DNA from: Saccharina japonica
Lineage: Eukaryota > Sar > Phaeophyceae > Laminariales > Laminariaceae
Length of the DNA stretch: 64,000 nucleotides
Direction: 5' to 3'
Assembly (NCBI GenBank): GCA_008828725.1
Contig: MEHQ01002323.1
Coordinates: 415,349-479,348, forward strand
Below the pieces are notes generated by a model, which was given only the letters and a program-made list of their open reading frames with translations, was not told the origin of the DNA and ran no database searches. The position numbers and the translations under genes are program-made. Of the stretch, positions 41,289-51,377 are shown in pieces (positions within the stretch are counted from its first letter, which is position 1; each line of letters opens with the position of its first letter).

Positions 41289-44200
41289 TTAAAGACGCCT
41301 TGGCCGTGGAGTCGCAGGTTAACGTGGTCCGAGACGCCTGCCTGCGGCACTTCGGCCAGGGGGGCGTTGATGCGGGGGACGGGCTGACAGCAGCCCAGTT
41401 TCAGGCGGCGTGCTTGGACCTGGCGAAGGAGAAGGACTTCGAGAACTTCAGCGAGCTGGCCGAGGACAAGGGTCTGGCGGCGGCAGTCTACTCGAGGTGC
41501 GTGGTTTGCTTTTTTTGGTTTCTCCGGTACCACGACGCAGGAAACAATGGACTGCGGGGGGGGGTGGAGGGGGGTACTCATTTGTTGCTTGCCTTAGTCA
41601 TTTGGACCATTGACTATCGCATCCCTTCGAGACGGAGCACCGGGGTATCACGCCACAATGAAGTGTGGAAATAGTCGTGACACATGCTGTCGCCTGCCTG
41701 TTTGACGGGTTTTCGCCCGGGGATCTCGAGCGTGCCACCCCGCTCCTCGCCCCCCCCCCCCCCCCCTACTGAGTGTGCTTTTTTATTGCGTCGATGTTGT
41801 TTTACGGTTTTCCCGGCCGACTAGGCTGTTCGACAATGCCAAGCCTCTGGTGAAATACGATGCTTAAGACCACGAAAACGTATATCACGATTACTATTAA
41901 TAAGACCACGATTACTAAGACCACAATTTACTAAGACCACGGTAGTGGGACCAACCTTAACTGCTTTGCCCCTTTAGAACCGCGCGCACGTTTTGGGGGA
42001 CAATATACTTGGAATTAGTGTAGGATATGGTTTGCAGTCGTACATAAAAGGGATGCGGTTCCTGGCATGTAGAGACAGCGGCTCTTCCTCTCACCAAGAC
42101 ACGCACGCATCAATCAATTCGAACCCCCTTTTTTTCCCCCCGCCTCTTGACTATTGCCCCTGCCTCTCGACCCTCCGCACGCCGACTTTTGCTTGTTTTC
42201 CTTTCCTTCCCCAAAGCCTGAAGTGTTGCAAATGTGCCTCATGCGGCGGCACCGCTTAAGCCACGGTCTGATGAGCCTTCACCCCCTATTTTACAACTGC
42301 AAAGTCCATCGCACACTAAATCCAAGTACTTTCCCCCCAAAACAGGGTGTGTTCAGTGTTTTGAGGGAGAGATGGCTCCTGAGTGTTGGCCCTGCCCATG
42401 CCTCGACCCCTTTTTGCGTGCCAAAACGTTTTGTGCTGGTCTTCCCCCAATCAGCCTGAAGTATCTCATGCGGCGGCGCTTAAGCCGCGGTCTGACGAGC
42501 CTCAAGGGGGCCGCGGGAGACGAGGCAAAGGCGTGCCTCGCGATCGCGACGAAGGGAGTGCCTGCGGGGGCGATGTTGGAGTTCGCCATCTCGGTGTACA
42601 TGATGGTCCAGGCCTCTCCCGAAGACCGTGCGCTGTACATCTTCTCTATCCTCGACACGAACGGCAACAAGCAGGTCAGATCGGAGTTAGTTTTTAGTTA
42701 TTTCATCACACCCTCTCACTACCACACCCCCTGAATCTGGTCGGGGTCTGTTAACTCTCCTTATCAACCAATAACGCCGTTAGCACAATCGGTTTGAGAA
42801 CGGTAACTTCGTTTTTGGGGGCGGGGGCAGGCTACTAGGAAGTAGTGTTGGAAGTTTGTTTGCTATTTTTGTGTGTGTTGTTCACATTAAAACCATTATT
42901 TCTACCCAGCTGCACCGGTACACCCAGTGTCCGTCCTGATTCCTGATCCTAGAGATACATACACTAGTGCTGTGGTAGCAGACTGTGAGCCAACAGAGAG
43001 AAAAAAGTTGGTGAAAATATACAACGTGGAATTAGTGTAGGAAGTTGGTTGCAGTGGTGAAAATAAACTACTTGGAATTAGTGCAGCAAGCTGTTTGCAG
43101 TGGTGAAAATAGATTGCTTGGAATTAGTGTAGAACGTTCTTCGCAGCGGGGAAAACAAACTACTTGGAATTAGTGGAGGAAGTTGTTCGCGGTGGGTGAA
43201 ACGGCTTTATAACGAACAGGCAGTCCCCCCGCGTTGCGTAACTGTCGTTTGCTTGCGGCTTGTCCTGAGTGCCTGAGTGGCTGTGTGGGGGTCCCGCAGC
43301 CGTGGAAGTAGATTGGGTAGATTGGTCAGGTGTTGGTCTGCTGCCCGGGAGTAAAGGCGCTATATAGGAGACCCCTTCACTGACCGTCCTCTACACTAAA
43401 ACTAGTACATTAAGGCCAACAGGAGACCGCGATTTGACCCCTTGACTGACCGCCCGTACACTAAAACTAGTATGTTACGGCCAACAGGAGACCGCGGTTT
43501 GACCCCTTGACTGACCCCCCCCTACACTAAACCTAGTACCACTCTGTTCTGCAATCAAAGCAATGTTTTTATTGGATATTTATGTATGAAAGGTGCTTAT
43601 ATTTCGAGACAGAGTGTTAGATATTTTAATATAAAAAGAACGCCTTCGGTTCGTGAGGCTAACCGTGTTTCGAGGCCGTCCCGTGCCTGACCACCCGTAA
43701 CAGCAGTAAGCCGTACTCCCTGGTTCTCGCTGGTTTCTTGGTATTTTTAAGTGACGGTCGCCCGGAAAGAACCACCATGCCTCAGGTGGTTGAAACGGAA
43801 TAACCTTGCCCCAGATGGTTGTGCGGCTGGCTCTCTTTACCTTCACATACGTATGATAGCGTGTTTTGTTACTCCCTTTTTTTCGATACACTTTTTTTGT
43901 TCTCCTGAAACGTTTGGTATAATTTCTGCTCGTTTTTTTTACGCTTACTTCTTGTTCGCTTCTTATGATTTCTGCTCGTTTTGAAGTTTTTGTTTTTGCT
44001 TCCTTCGTTTTGTGTTGTCCTGCCGGTTTTTTTTTATTGACCGCTGACCATGCCCGTTCTGCATATAGCTGGAGCGGCGGGAGTTGCAGGCGGCCTTGCT
44101 CTTGTACATGAAGAGTCTGGCCAGGGTCATCCCGACCGTCGTGTCTCACCAGTTCAAGGGCATGGGGAGGCTCGTGGACAGCGACCAAGTCAAGGAGGAG

Positions 44201-46164
44201 ATCGTGGCTGTGGTCGACGAGGTACGGCGGGGTTCTATCAGGGTCTATCGTCACAGCAGTGTACCCTGGCGGTGTTGGTTCCGAACCACCCTCCAACTCG
44301 TCGGCTGCTGCACTGTTAGTTGTGTTTGCTGGATTGTTGTGTCGTGGCACCTGTTGTCTTGCGTGTGCGGTTTGGAGGCAGGGGCAAATAGTGCAACACC
44401 TCGGACGGGTCATGATCTAGATCGTCTACAGATAGATCATGATCTAGTTCATGTACAGATAGATCATGATCTAGATCATCTACAGATAGATCATGATCTA
44501 CTGTAGAACATCTACAGCTAGATCATAATCCAGATCTATTAAAATAGTTCCTCACCTCTCGATGTGAGAGGGGTCTTCATAGTGCAGATCCAACTGAGGA
44601 AACATGAGCTAGATCATACAAAATCGGGAATGGGTCTGCCTTAAAAGGTCTACTGCTTAAAGATCATAGAACTGGGAATCGATTATCTGCTGTCCGACGT
44701 GCGAAAATAGTGGCGAGAAGCATGTAGGGGTACACCTGAGGTACAATATTGTAAAAGGGCAGGCAGCCTTGCCCCGCGCCCCGCACCCACCCACTCTATA
44801 AAGTTGTTTGTTTCCCCATTCGTTTTTTTTGCGTGCGAGTTTTTGTGCGGACACCGAGGCGCTATATATATATACACTGAGAGAGAGCGCCAAGCAGGAG
44901 GGTTCTCTATTGAAACCTGGGCTGGGCCGCCGCGGTTCTACTAGTGTATGGTGGCTTTTCTTCGACCGACAGTCCAAGACGAATGTCATGTCGAAACGAG
45001 CGTCTATTCAAGGGGGCCACAGGGATCAGTACCCACGATGGGATGGACCCCGAAAAGCATATACCCCCCTATGTTTGCGTTCCCTATTTGGGTGTAATTA
45101 CTATGTTCCCCCTTAACAGTGTGTGATAAGTGCATGCAACAACACCGCTAGTTTTCGTTTTCTGCAGTGGTAGCACAGTGCACCGCACCGCGTTGAGTGT
45201 TTTTGCCTTGCTCCGATGCAACGCGCTAACTCGTCGACGTTTTTTTTTGGGGGGGCGAAAACCGCGACGCGATACGTATATAGCTTGTCGTCAAACGTTC
45301 TTCATCGAAAATCTCGGCGCAACACGAAAACGTTTGCTACTGAAACAGGTGTCCTACACTAAGTCTAAGTAATTCGTCCCCGAAAACGTTGGCGTTAAAT
45401 AAAAGTCCCGAGCTCCGACGAATACATACTAATTCCAAATAATCCCCCCCCCCCAACAAAAAATGTGCGTGTTTATGTCCTGAGCTCCGATGGACTGAAA
45501 AATTTTTTTCGCCCATATATGGAAGAAAAAAAAAAAACGCAATGAGCGCCCAAAATGTTGGGAGGTATCTCTGTTGAGAGTAGCAACGGTGCCCCGTCTT
45601 GAAAGGGATGCGTGGTCAATGATCAAATGACAAAAGGCAAGCAACAAACAAACAAACGAGTGCCCCCCCCGCCTGGTGCTAGCAATGTCTGCCTGGTCGG
45701 TGAAAACCCGACATGCTCCGTCCCGGCATTGTAGGGATGCGAGGGTCTATGGTCATACGACTACGGCCATGCATGAAAATGAAGTCCACCCCCCCCCCCT
45801 CCCCGCGCCCCGCTTCCCCCTCCTCCCGCATGACCCGACCCCCTCCTCGTATTTCCGTTCCGGCATCCCGGCTTAAACCCTATCCCAGCTGATGCACGAG
45901 GTGACAGCGGACATCCCGCGAGCGGTAGACGAGATTTTCGAGGAGCTCGGTGTGGAAGAGGCCGGGTGCATCTCCGAAGACGAGTGGGAAGGGGCGTGGC
46001 AGAACTTTCCGGAGCTGCTCGACATGATGAGCCTTCGAGGGCTGGGCAGGACGGCGCATTGGGCCGCCATCGTCCTGGACCAGGTCGTCGCTAACCAGGA
46101 ACACGGGGGGGGGCGGGACCAAACGCCACCCCCCCCCGGGCGCGGCGGCGACGGAGTTCCATGA
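41289..46164 (+). CDS. EF-hand calcium-binding protein, 5' end not found
   Basis: Four exons join in phase: 41289-41496, 42455-42674, 44069-44221 and 45889-46164, about 285 aa. They encode a helical protein with VVRDACLRHFGQGGVDAGDG in exon 1 and a canonical EF-hand loop, DTNGNKQLERRE, assembled across the exon 2/3 junction. Asp, Asn and Asn at positions 1, 3, 5 and Glu at 12 should bind calcium. Exon 4 has an acidic region VDEIFEELGVEEAG, and the protein ends in a Gly/Pro-rich tail. Overall it resembles the EF-hand sensor family (neuronal calcium sensor or calcineurin-B type), but I cannot name a subfamily. The first exon starts in phase 2, so at least one upstream exon with the start codon must exist between about 39900 and 41288; none was recognised. 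The acceptors of exons 1 and 2 both lie in local duplications. Confidence 0.75.
41545..41632 (-). repeat. R2 copy in EF-hand intron 1
   Basis: It starts with a G run then GTACTCATTTGTTGCTTGCC, and ends CGCATCCCTTCGAGACG. The poly-C end faces the donor of exon 1 (41496) at about 50 bp. Confidence 0.75.
41985..42055 (+). repeat. R3 unit, single
   Basis: ACGTTTTGGGGGACAATATA, then CTTGGAATTAGTGTAGGATA, and AAAAGGGATGCGG at the end. Confidence 0.65.
42130..42265 (+). repeat. Decayed duplicate of the exon 2 acceptor region
   Basis: It contains CCTTCCCCAAAGCCTGAAGT and CTCATGCGGCGGC-CCGCTTAAGCC, clearly homologous to the true acceptor and exon start at 42378-42512 (CCCAATCAG then CCTGAAGTATCTCATGCGGC). 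It carries an inserted GTTGCAAATGTG and an AAG instead of the CAG acceptor, so it should not be spliced in. Confidence 0.7.
43015..43205 (+). repeat. R3-derived tandem array, about 54 bp x4
   Basis: Four units of ACTACTTGGAATTAGTG followed by AGGAAGTTGTTTGCAGTGG and GTGAAAATA-type sequence. They are R3 interiors without the TTTGGGG flank, expanded in tandem within an EF-hand gene intron. Confidence 0.75.
43376..43538 (+). repeat. Tandem repeat, about 66 bp x2.5
   Basis: Units of TACACTAAAACTAGTA, GGCCAACAGGAGACCGCG and TTTGACCCCTTGACTGACC. It ends exactly at the TA target of the mini-MITE at 43539. Confidence 0.75.
43539..43617. mobile_element. Mini-MITE, CCACTCTG family, intact
   Basis: 79 bp, ends CCACTCTGTTCTGC and (complement) ACACTCTGTCTCGAAATATA, flanked by TA. 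Inserted at the end of the tandem array. Confidence 0.7.
44405..44545 (+). repeat. GATC-rich tandem repeat, about 36 bp x4
   Basis: Units of CATGATCTAGATCATCTACA followed by GATAGAT. It is related in wording to the GATCT-rich family and lies in the last intron of the EF-hand gene. GATC words continue more sparsely to about 44640. Confidence 0.75.
45594..45810 (+). repeat. R2 followed by R1 before EF-hand exon 4
   Basis: R2 (CGTCTTGAAAGGGATGCG to GAGTGCCCCCCCC), then R1 from CTGGTGCTAGCAATGTCTGC through GGTCTATGGTCATACGACTA to a C-rich end at 45787-45810. The C-rich sequence continues to the acceptor of exon 4 (45889). Same orientation as the gene. Confidence 0.8.
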
Positions 46165-47576
46165 AGAGCGGCGGAGTTCCCACCTCCCGGCAAAGATGCT
46201 ATACGTAGTAAGCCGGTCATGTTGGGCCTTTTAAGGCGATTTTTGGCCTTAGTTACACTAGACTTTTCATTTTGGGGCGTTTCGAGGCCTTTTTTGGCGT
46301 TAATATGCTAGTTTTAATGTAGGGTCGGTTAGGCAAAGGAGTCAAACTGTGTTCTTGTAGCCTCTTTTGTGCCTCCTGGGGTTATATAGGGGAAGCGGTT
46401 ACGGTCCAGGGTGATCGAACTCAGCAGTACTTACAGTCTGTCGTGTTGTGTTGTTTTAGCCGGTGCGATTTTGTCGATTATATCGGGTCACATGTGAGGT
46501 GCGAGTGTGCGAGTACCGAGAGAGACACTGGGGGGGGGTGGCCGCAGCGCCTATTTCGTCATAATTTTGTTGTAGAGTCTTGCCTTTTTAACGTGTCTTG
46601 CGTGGTAATATATCTATCGACTGACGTGAGGATGGTGATCATGTTGTGGGCATGTTATGTTATATGTGGTTGATTTGATGGAAGCATGTTTGATTGCATG
46701 TTTTCAGACGTACCTGGTATTATACATAGAAGAGACCGCCAGTTTTGCTTCCGGTATCTGCGCATGCCTCTATTAGTAATCGCAGTACTGATAGATACCC
46801 AACTTGCTCATCCCGCCTATCCTAGATGTGCCTTGAGGTCGCAAGAGATAGCGAGAGCTGCATCGACACCTCGTTCTCCTTGGGATAGCCAGAAAGGGGG
46901 CACCGTCACCTTGTGGACAGGCTCGAGGGCACCACCCCATCGCTATTGAATACCTGGTAGGACAATTTTACGTTTTGCCGTTTTTAATATACAAAGAAAC
47001 CAGCTACAAATCATCCTTCACGGAAAGGGTATTTCCTCCCCGCAGTTGTCCTATTCGACAAAACATTTTCATGGAAAATTATGTGTGGTGTTTAAAACTA
47101 CTGGACCATATTCCGCGGATATCAATTAACCCGGGATTGCACTGTACTATTTTTATGGCATCTGTCCACCGCGGTACTTCCCGGGACGGGATTCAGCCAC
47201 CACGGGACTCAACGGGTAATCTGGAGAAAATAATTTGGTCCTACTCTAATAATAGGCGACAATTCTGCCATATTTGGCGCAGCCGCGAGCTGGTGTGGCA
47301 GCTGTAGCTGGGGCCGGCATGTCTCAAGACTCGAAATACATAACCGTATGGACGCACTCCTGTGCTCGTACCTATTCCTTGCGTTTATCAGCCTCATCGC
47401 TTGCGATATGTACGCATGGTTCATAGTTTTCTTGTTGCTGAACTCGGCAATCTCCTCGTATCCTGCAGTACCATACGACCGTCCAACCTAAACTAAATCA
47501 GTAAACCAGTACACCTGGGGAACGGCACGGCAAACGAATTTCACTGGTGCTGCATTACAGTACTTCTAATTTGTTC
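46165..47576. other. 3' region of EF-hand gene and intergenic DNA
   Basis: No gene recognised. It begins with TTTTGGCC/GGCGTTTCGAGGCC-type repeats (46220-46300) that may be 3' UTR. The frames at 46443-46673 and 46975-47307 look non-coding. Confidence 0.35.
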
Positions 47577-47655
47577 CCACTCTGGACGGAAATATAAGGA
47601 ACCTTCAGGCTTTAATATCAAGATTAATTGATGTTTACATTTGCGGCCAGAGCGG
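47577..47655. mobile_element. Mini-MITE, CCACTCTG family, diverged
   Basis: Ends CCACTCTGGACGGAAATATA and (complement) CCGCTCTGGCCGCAAATGTA; same 79-bp length as the intact copies. Confidence 0.65.
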
Positions 47656-48246
47656 CGAGTAAACCCGCCACAAACCATATATATGCCCCGAGAAAATGCG
47701 ACGGACCTCTCTCTCTCTTTTCCGGAAAGTGGACGCATGTGTGTGTCTGTGAGGTGGGAGTCCTGCCACCTTTACTTTGCCGCGGTCGCGAGATGGCGAG
47801 GCCAACCGTCGCAAAAGGGGCCGACACGTCTCGAGACTCGACCAATGGCGCGGTATGGACACTATTACACCTGTTGTTTGCTCATTTCCCATCATTTTAC
47901 ATCCCATCCATCGGTTTGCCGGCCGGCCAATCATCTTGCTCCTCCATCTCATATTGGTTTATACACAAGAAATAATGCAGTTCAATGTGTAGCAATCCCT
48001 TTTCTTACTCCCCATCACGTCAGTTTACTGTGCAGCAATCACGCTGAGCAGATCCCGTCCGGCGGTAGCGGGAAAGGGTCTTTTCCGAACCACGCTTGCC
48101 AAACACACACGCCTTCTCTGCCCGCCTCTGCCACAGCAGAGCGTGGTCCTCCGCGTTAAAAAAAAGTTTCTCGCCCTACCTCCCGGTCATCGTCCCGCCC
48201 ACAAGAACTGTTACCGTTGGCTTGCCACCCCAACGCCTTTCTTTAC

Positions 48247-48395
48247 TGCTCTGGAAAATACGCAAAACAAAATTGAAACCACAAGGCCTCTTCTGCTGCT
48301 GTGCAAACTACGCAAATACAAGCAAAATAAAATTGGCAGCCCGAGGCCTTAGCTGCTGCTCTGAAAAAACACATAACAAAAAACACAAGCCACCC
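48247..48395 (+). repeat. Tandem repeat, about 60 bp x2.5
   Basis: Units with CTGCTCTG-AAAATACGCAA, AACAAAATTG and ACAAGGCCTCTTCTGCTGC or variants. No coding content. Confidence 0.65.
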
Positions 48396-48914
48396 GGTAG
48401 AGCTCCGTACGTACGTTAATAAATCGGTGGGACGGGGACATTTGGTCTAAAACAAGGTGGTCTGAAGGGCTCTGTTCTTTAGGTCTCCCGCCTGTGGCCA
48501 GGTAGATTGTTATGCTGCACAACCGTGCTGGTCGTGGCATGCCATCCCCCCGCTCATCCTATACTCCCCGTACCCCCCCCCCCCCCCCAACACATTCCAG
48601 GGTTTCCACCTAGGATTCTCCTCCCTCCCTGCTTGCTTAATCTATGAGTTCTGCTACAACAATATAACGATCACCCGCGCTCAGCTTGTGCTTACAATAA
48701 TAGTAAGCCTGCCCAGACATCTACCAGGTGTGACACTGCTGTGTCCTACTCCTTTCACCACGCCGCCAACGAACAATCCTGTATCTTAAAATGGGGTTCT
48801 CAATACTTTCGCGGCGTTTTTTTGTTAGACAAACGTTAACGTTGTCTCACATCGAGAGGCGGTCTTATGACTCACCAACACAAACTCACTCTCCTCATAA
48901 CTGAGCTTGATTGC
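48396..48914. other. Intergenic, nothing recognised
   Basis: A C14 run lies near 48575. No open frame with recognisable content. Confidence 0.35.
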
Positions 48915-49085
48915 ACTCACAGCAACCCTTTGCCCACGACAACTGCCTGCTCAATACCTGGTAGGTACTTGAGAGAAAAAAAAAATCGGCGAGAATTCTC
49001 GCAGCTTTTGCCTACAACAACTGCCTGATACCTGGTATAGGTTCGAAAAGAAGAAAATAATAATTCGGCGGGAATTCTCGCAGCT
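48915..49085 (+). repeat. Tandem repeat, about 75 bp x2
   Basis: Units of ACAACTGCCTG, ATACCTGGTA, then AAAA-rich sequence and ATTCTCGCAGCTTTTGC. Both units carry the TACCTGGTA word that is over-represented in the window. Confidence 0.7.
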
Positions 49086-49985
49086 TTTACAACCACTACC
49101 GCCCCTTTTTTTCTATCTAACACAAGAGGAAAAATGAAGTCGCGCTCACATTTCCAGACAACAATGTGCTTATACTATGAAAACAAAATGAGAACGTCGG
49201 TTGATGCAAGGAGCGTCACCGCTGCCACCACATGGAAGCGAAAAAAAATGCCCTGCGTCCGATCTTGTCAAAACACACCGTCTGCTTCGAGCCGTTCCAA
49301 TCAGAAATACCACACAAACTACATCAACACTTCGCGAAGCACACGTGAGTCCTTCGCGATATCTACACGCACGCCGCCTTCCAGAAGAGGACACAGCGGA
49401 CACCACCAATACATGCCTGAAAAGCCGTATCGAGCGATAATTCTTTCCCGGCGTCCAATCGTTTGAAGCGAAAAAAACAAAACGAAAACTGCATAAAACA
49501 AAAAAAAAATCAAATATCTACAAGTACACCGCCGATGAACCAGCGGAAACGACCAAAACTTCCCGAAAAAAGAAAAAAAAATAGAAAAACAAACAAGTTG
49601 AATCAAGGAGCAACCGCTACGGGTCGAGCAAGCAGGTTCATTTATCCCAGATGCCACATCTGCGCGGAAAAACAGGCACGCCAACAGTGCCTTGCTACCA
49701 TTGGGACTCCAGAGAGAGAAAAAAAAACGAAAATAACGATGATTATAGCATCGGACGCGCAACACAGGTCAGACCCGCTGTGGTTTATATAGGAGACGTG
49801 GCAAATTGTGTCCGAACTATGATGCTAGGTGTTGTACTACGGTATCGACCCGTCGACAAGAAATAACTACTCGTGGTCTGAGAAAGATTGAGAATCATAG
49901 TACTGTGAAACTGTCCTCGAGCCACCTTGAGCATCGGCTATTATATTACCGGTAGGGTTTAGCGTAGCGCTCGCCATACAGCCAG
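49086..49985. other. A-rich intergenic stretch, nothing recognised
   Basis: Several A8-A10 runs between 49230 and 49730. Open frames on both strands (49134-49792) are Lys- or Phe-rich and match nothing. Confidence 0.35.
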
Positions 49986-50161
49986 CAGTGGTCCCTCTAT
50001 AGTGCCATGGTCCCTCTATAGTGCCGGTGTTGTCAACACCGGCACTATAGCGGCAAGCCGGCACTAACTCCGCACACTGCCACACTGGTTACTCCCATCT
50101 GTGCCAAGCGATCTCACCGGCACTATATAAGGCAACCGGCACTATAGAGGGGCCACTACTG
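49986..50161. mobile_element. MITE, CAGTGGTCCCTCTATAGTGCC family
   Basis: Ends CAGTGGTCCCTCTATAGTGC and (complement) CAGTAGTGGCCCCTCTATAG. The interior has GTGCCGGT/ACCGGCAC inverted words. Sister copy at 59297-59480 with TA on both sides. Confidence 0.7.
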
Positions 50162-50279
50162 CCGTACTGTACATACACGCTGCACGCTCACGCTAAGAAT
50201 AGACGGTCGACAAAAATCGCACGTATCGTATTTTGGTGGCTATACCTGGGCCCCAAACGGGCTTCTATATAACATATCA

Positions 50280-50640
50280 CACGACGGACAGATCATCTAC
50301 AGATCATCTACAGATCATCGGTTCCCATTTCATTAGCTAGATCTTTCAGGGTAGACATATTCCTGATCTGTATGATCTACAGCTCATGTTGCCGTGTGGG
50401 GGCCGTTTACGACCTGTTTTTTCCAGGTTCGGATCTGTACTACACAGATCTTTCACAAACATCTCATAGCGGCAGGCTGATTCCTGGTCTGTATATCTAT
50501 AGCTCATGTTGCCCGGTAGGGGCCGTATATATACGACCCGTTTCCTGGTTTGGGATCTGTATTACACAGATCCCCCACAAACATCTCAAAACGGCAGGAT
50601 AGGATCTAGGTGATCTATCTGTAGATAGATCTGTCCCGTG
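50280..50640. mobile_element. GATCT-rich repeat, longest copy
   Basis: It begins CGGACAGATCATCTACAGAT and ends with its near-complement (ATCTGTAGATAGATCTGTCC). The interior holds two tandem units of about 130 bp (CATGTTGCC, GGGGCCGT, GGATCTGTA-TACACAGATC, ACAAACATCTCA). The inverted ends suggest a MITE with an internal duplication. Confidence 0.65.
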
Positions 50641-51377
50641 GTGTGTAATATACCGAAAGCATACTAATAACTACAATAAAACAAAAAACACAGCAGTTCG
50701 TCTACCCACATATTGTAGAAAAAAAACGCAATAAAAATAAAAACATTAAAAGAAACCAGTAAAAAAAAAAGGTCGTCCGCCAAAGACGGGGGTCACTGGA
50801 GAGTCCTAGCAGTGTAGACCACCACCGGCACTGGCCTCCTTACAGCAAGGACACACCTGAACGATGATGAGAGGCCGAACAAAAAGGGGGCGCAGGGAGA
50901 TCGTTGTATTTCGCGTGAGCCACTGGGTGCGAGCAGGGGGGTCGTCATATTTCGCGTGAGTAAATTGGTTGTGCTGAATGTGAGTTACCTTGCAGGTGAC
51001 AAGAGCAACCAACCTTAAATGCATCGATCGCAATTTTCGCTTGATCCCCGGGGGTTTCATCGTAGTGAAATGCGTACAACGGGGTGTGGGGCGACTCAGG
51101 TGTGAGGGGGGGCAGAGAGACAAAAGCAAAAAACAAAATCGGGACCCTTCTCTCCACTACACGCTAGAAACAGTTGAAACAAACAACCTACAAGCTTGAA
51201 GCAAGCTTGAAGCAAGCTTGCAGCCAGCTCGGCCCCCGCCGCCACTCTGCTTGAACACAGAGACAAGTTTCCCAGAGGACGAAACCACCCCCTCGTGTCT
51301 ACGCCTCGTTATTGCCGACTGCTAACACACCCAAGCTTCCGCCGTCTACGCAAAAGCCCGAGGCAGGTCGACCCCAC
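50641..51377. other. Region 3' of the channel gene, one exon-like piece
   Basis: On the minus strand, about 51075-51010, a frame reads HYDETPGDQAKIAIDAFK before a possible donor (AAG then GTTGGT). It could be a further 3' exon of the channel gene if the codon at 51378 is spliced out (CCA then GTGAGT) rather than used as a stop, but the phase does not fit cleanly. The rest is A-rich. Confidence 0.25.

Noticed and set aside
41154-41581. Minus-strand frame opposite EF-hand exon 1
   Set aside because: Shadow of the plus-strand exon, which has matching phases with its neighbours and an EF-hand-like sequence.
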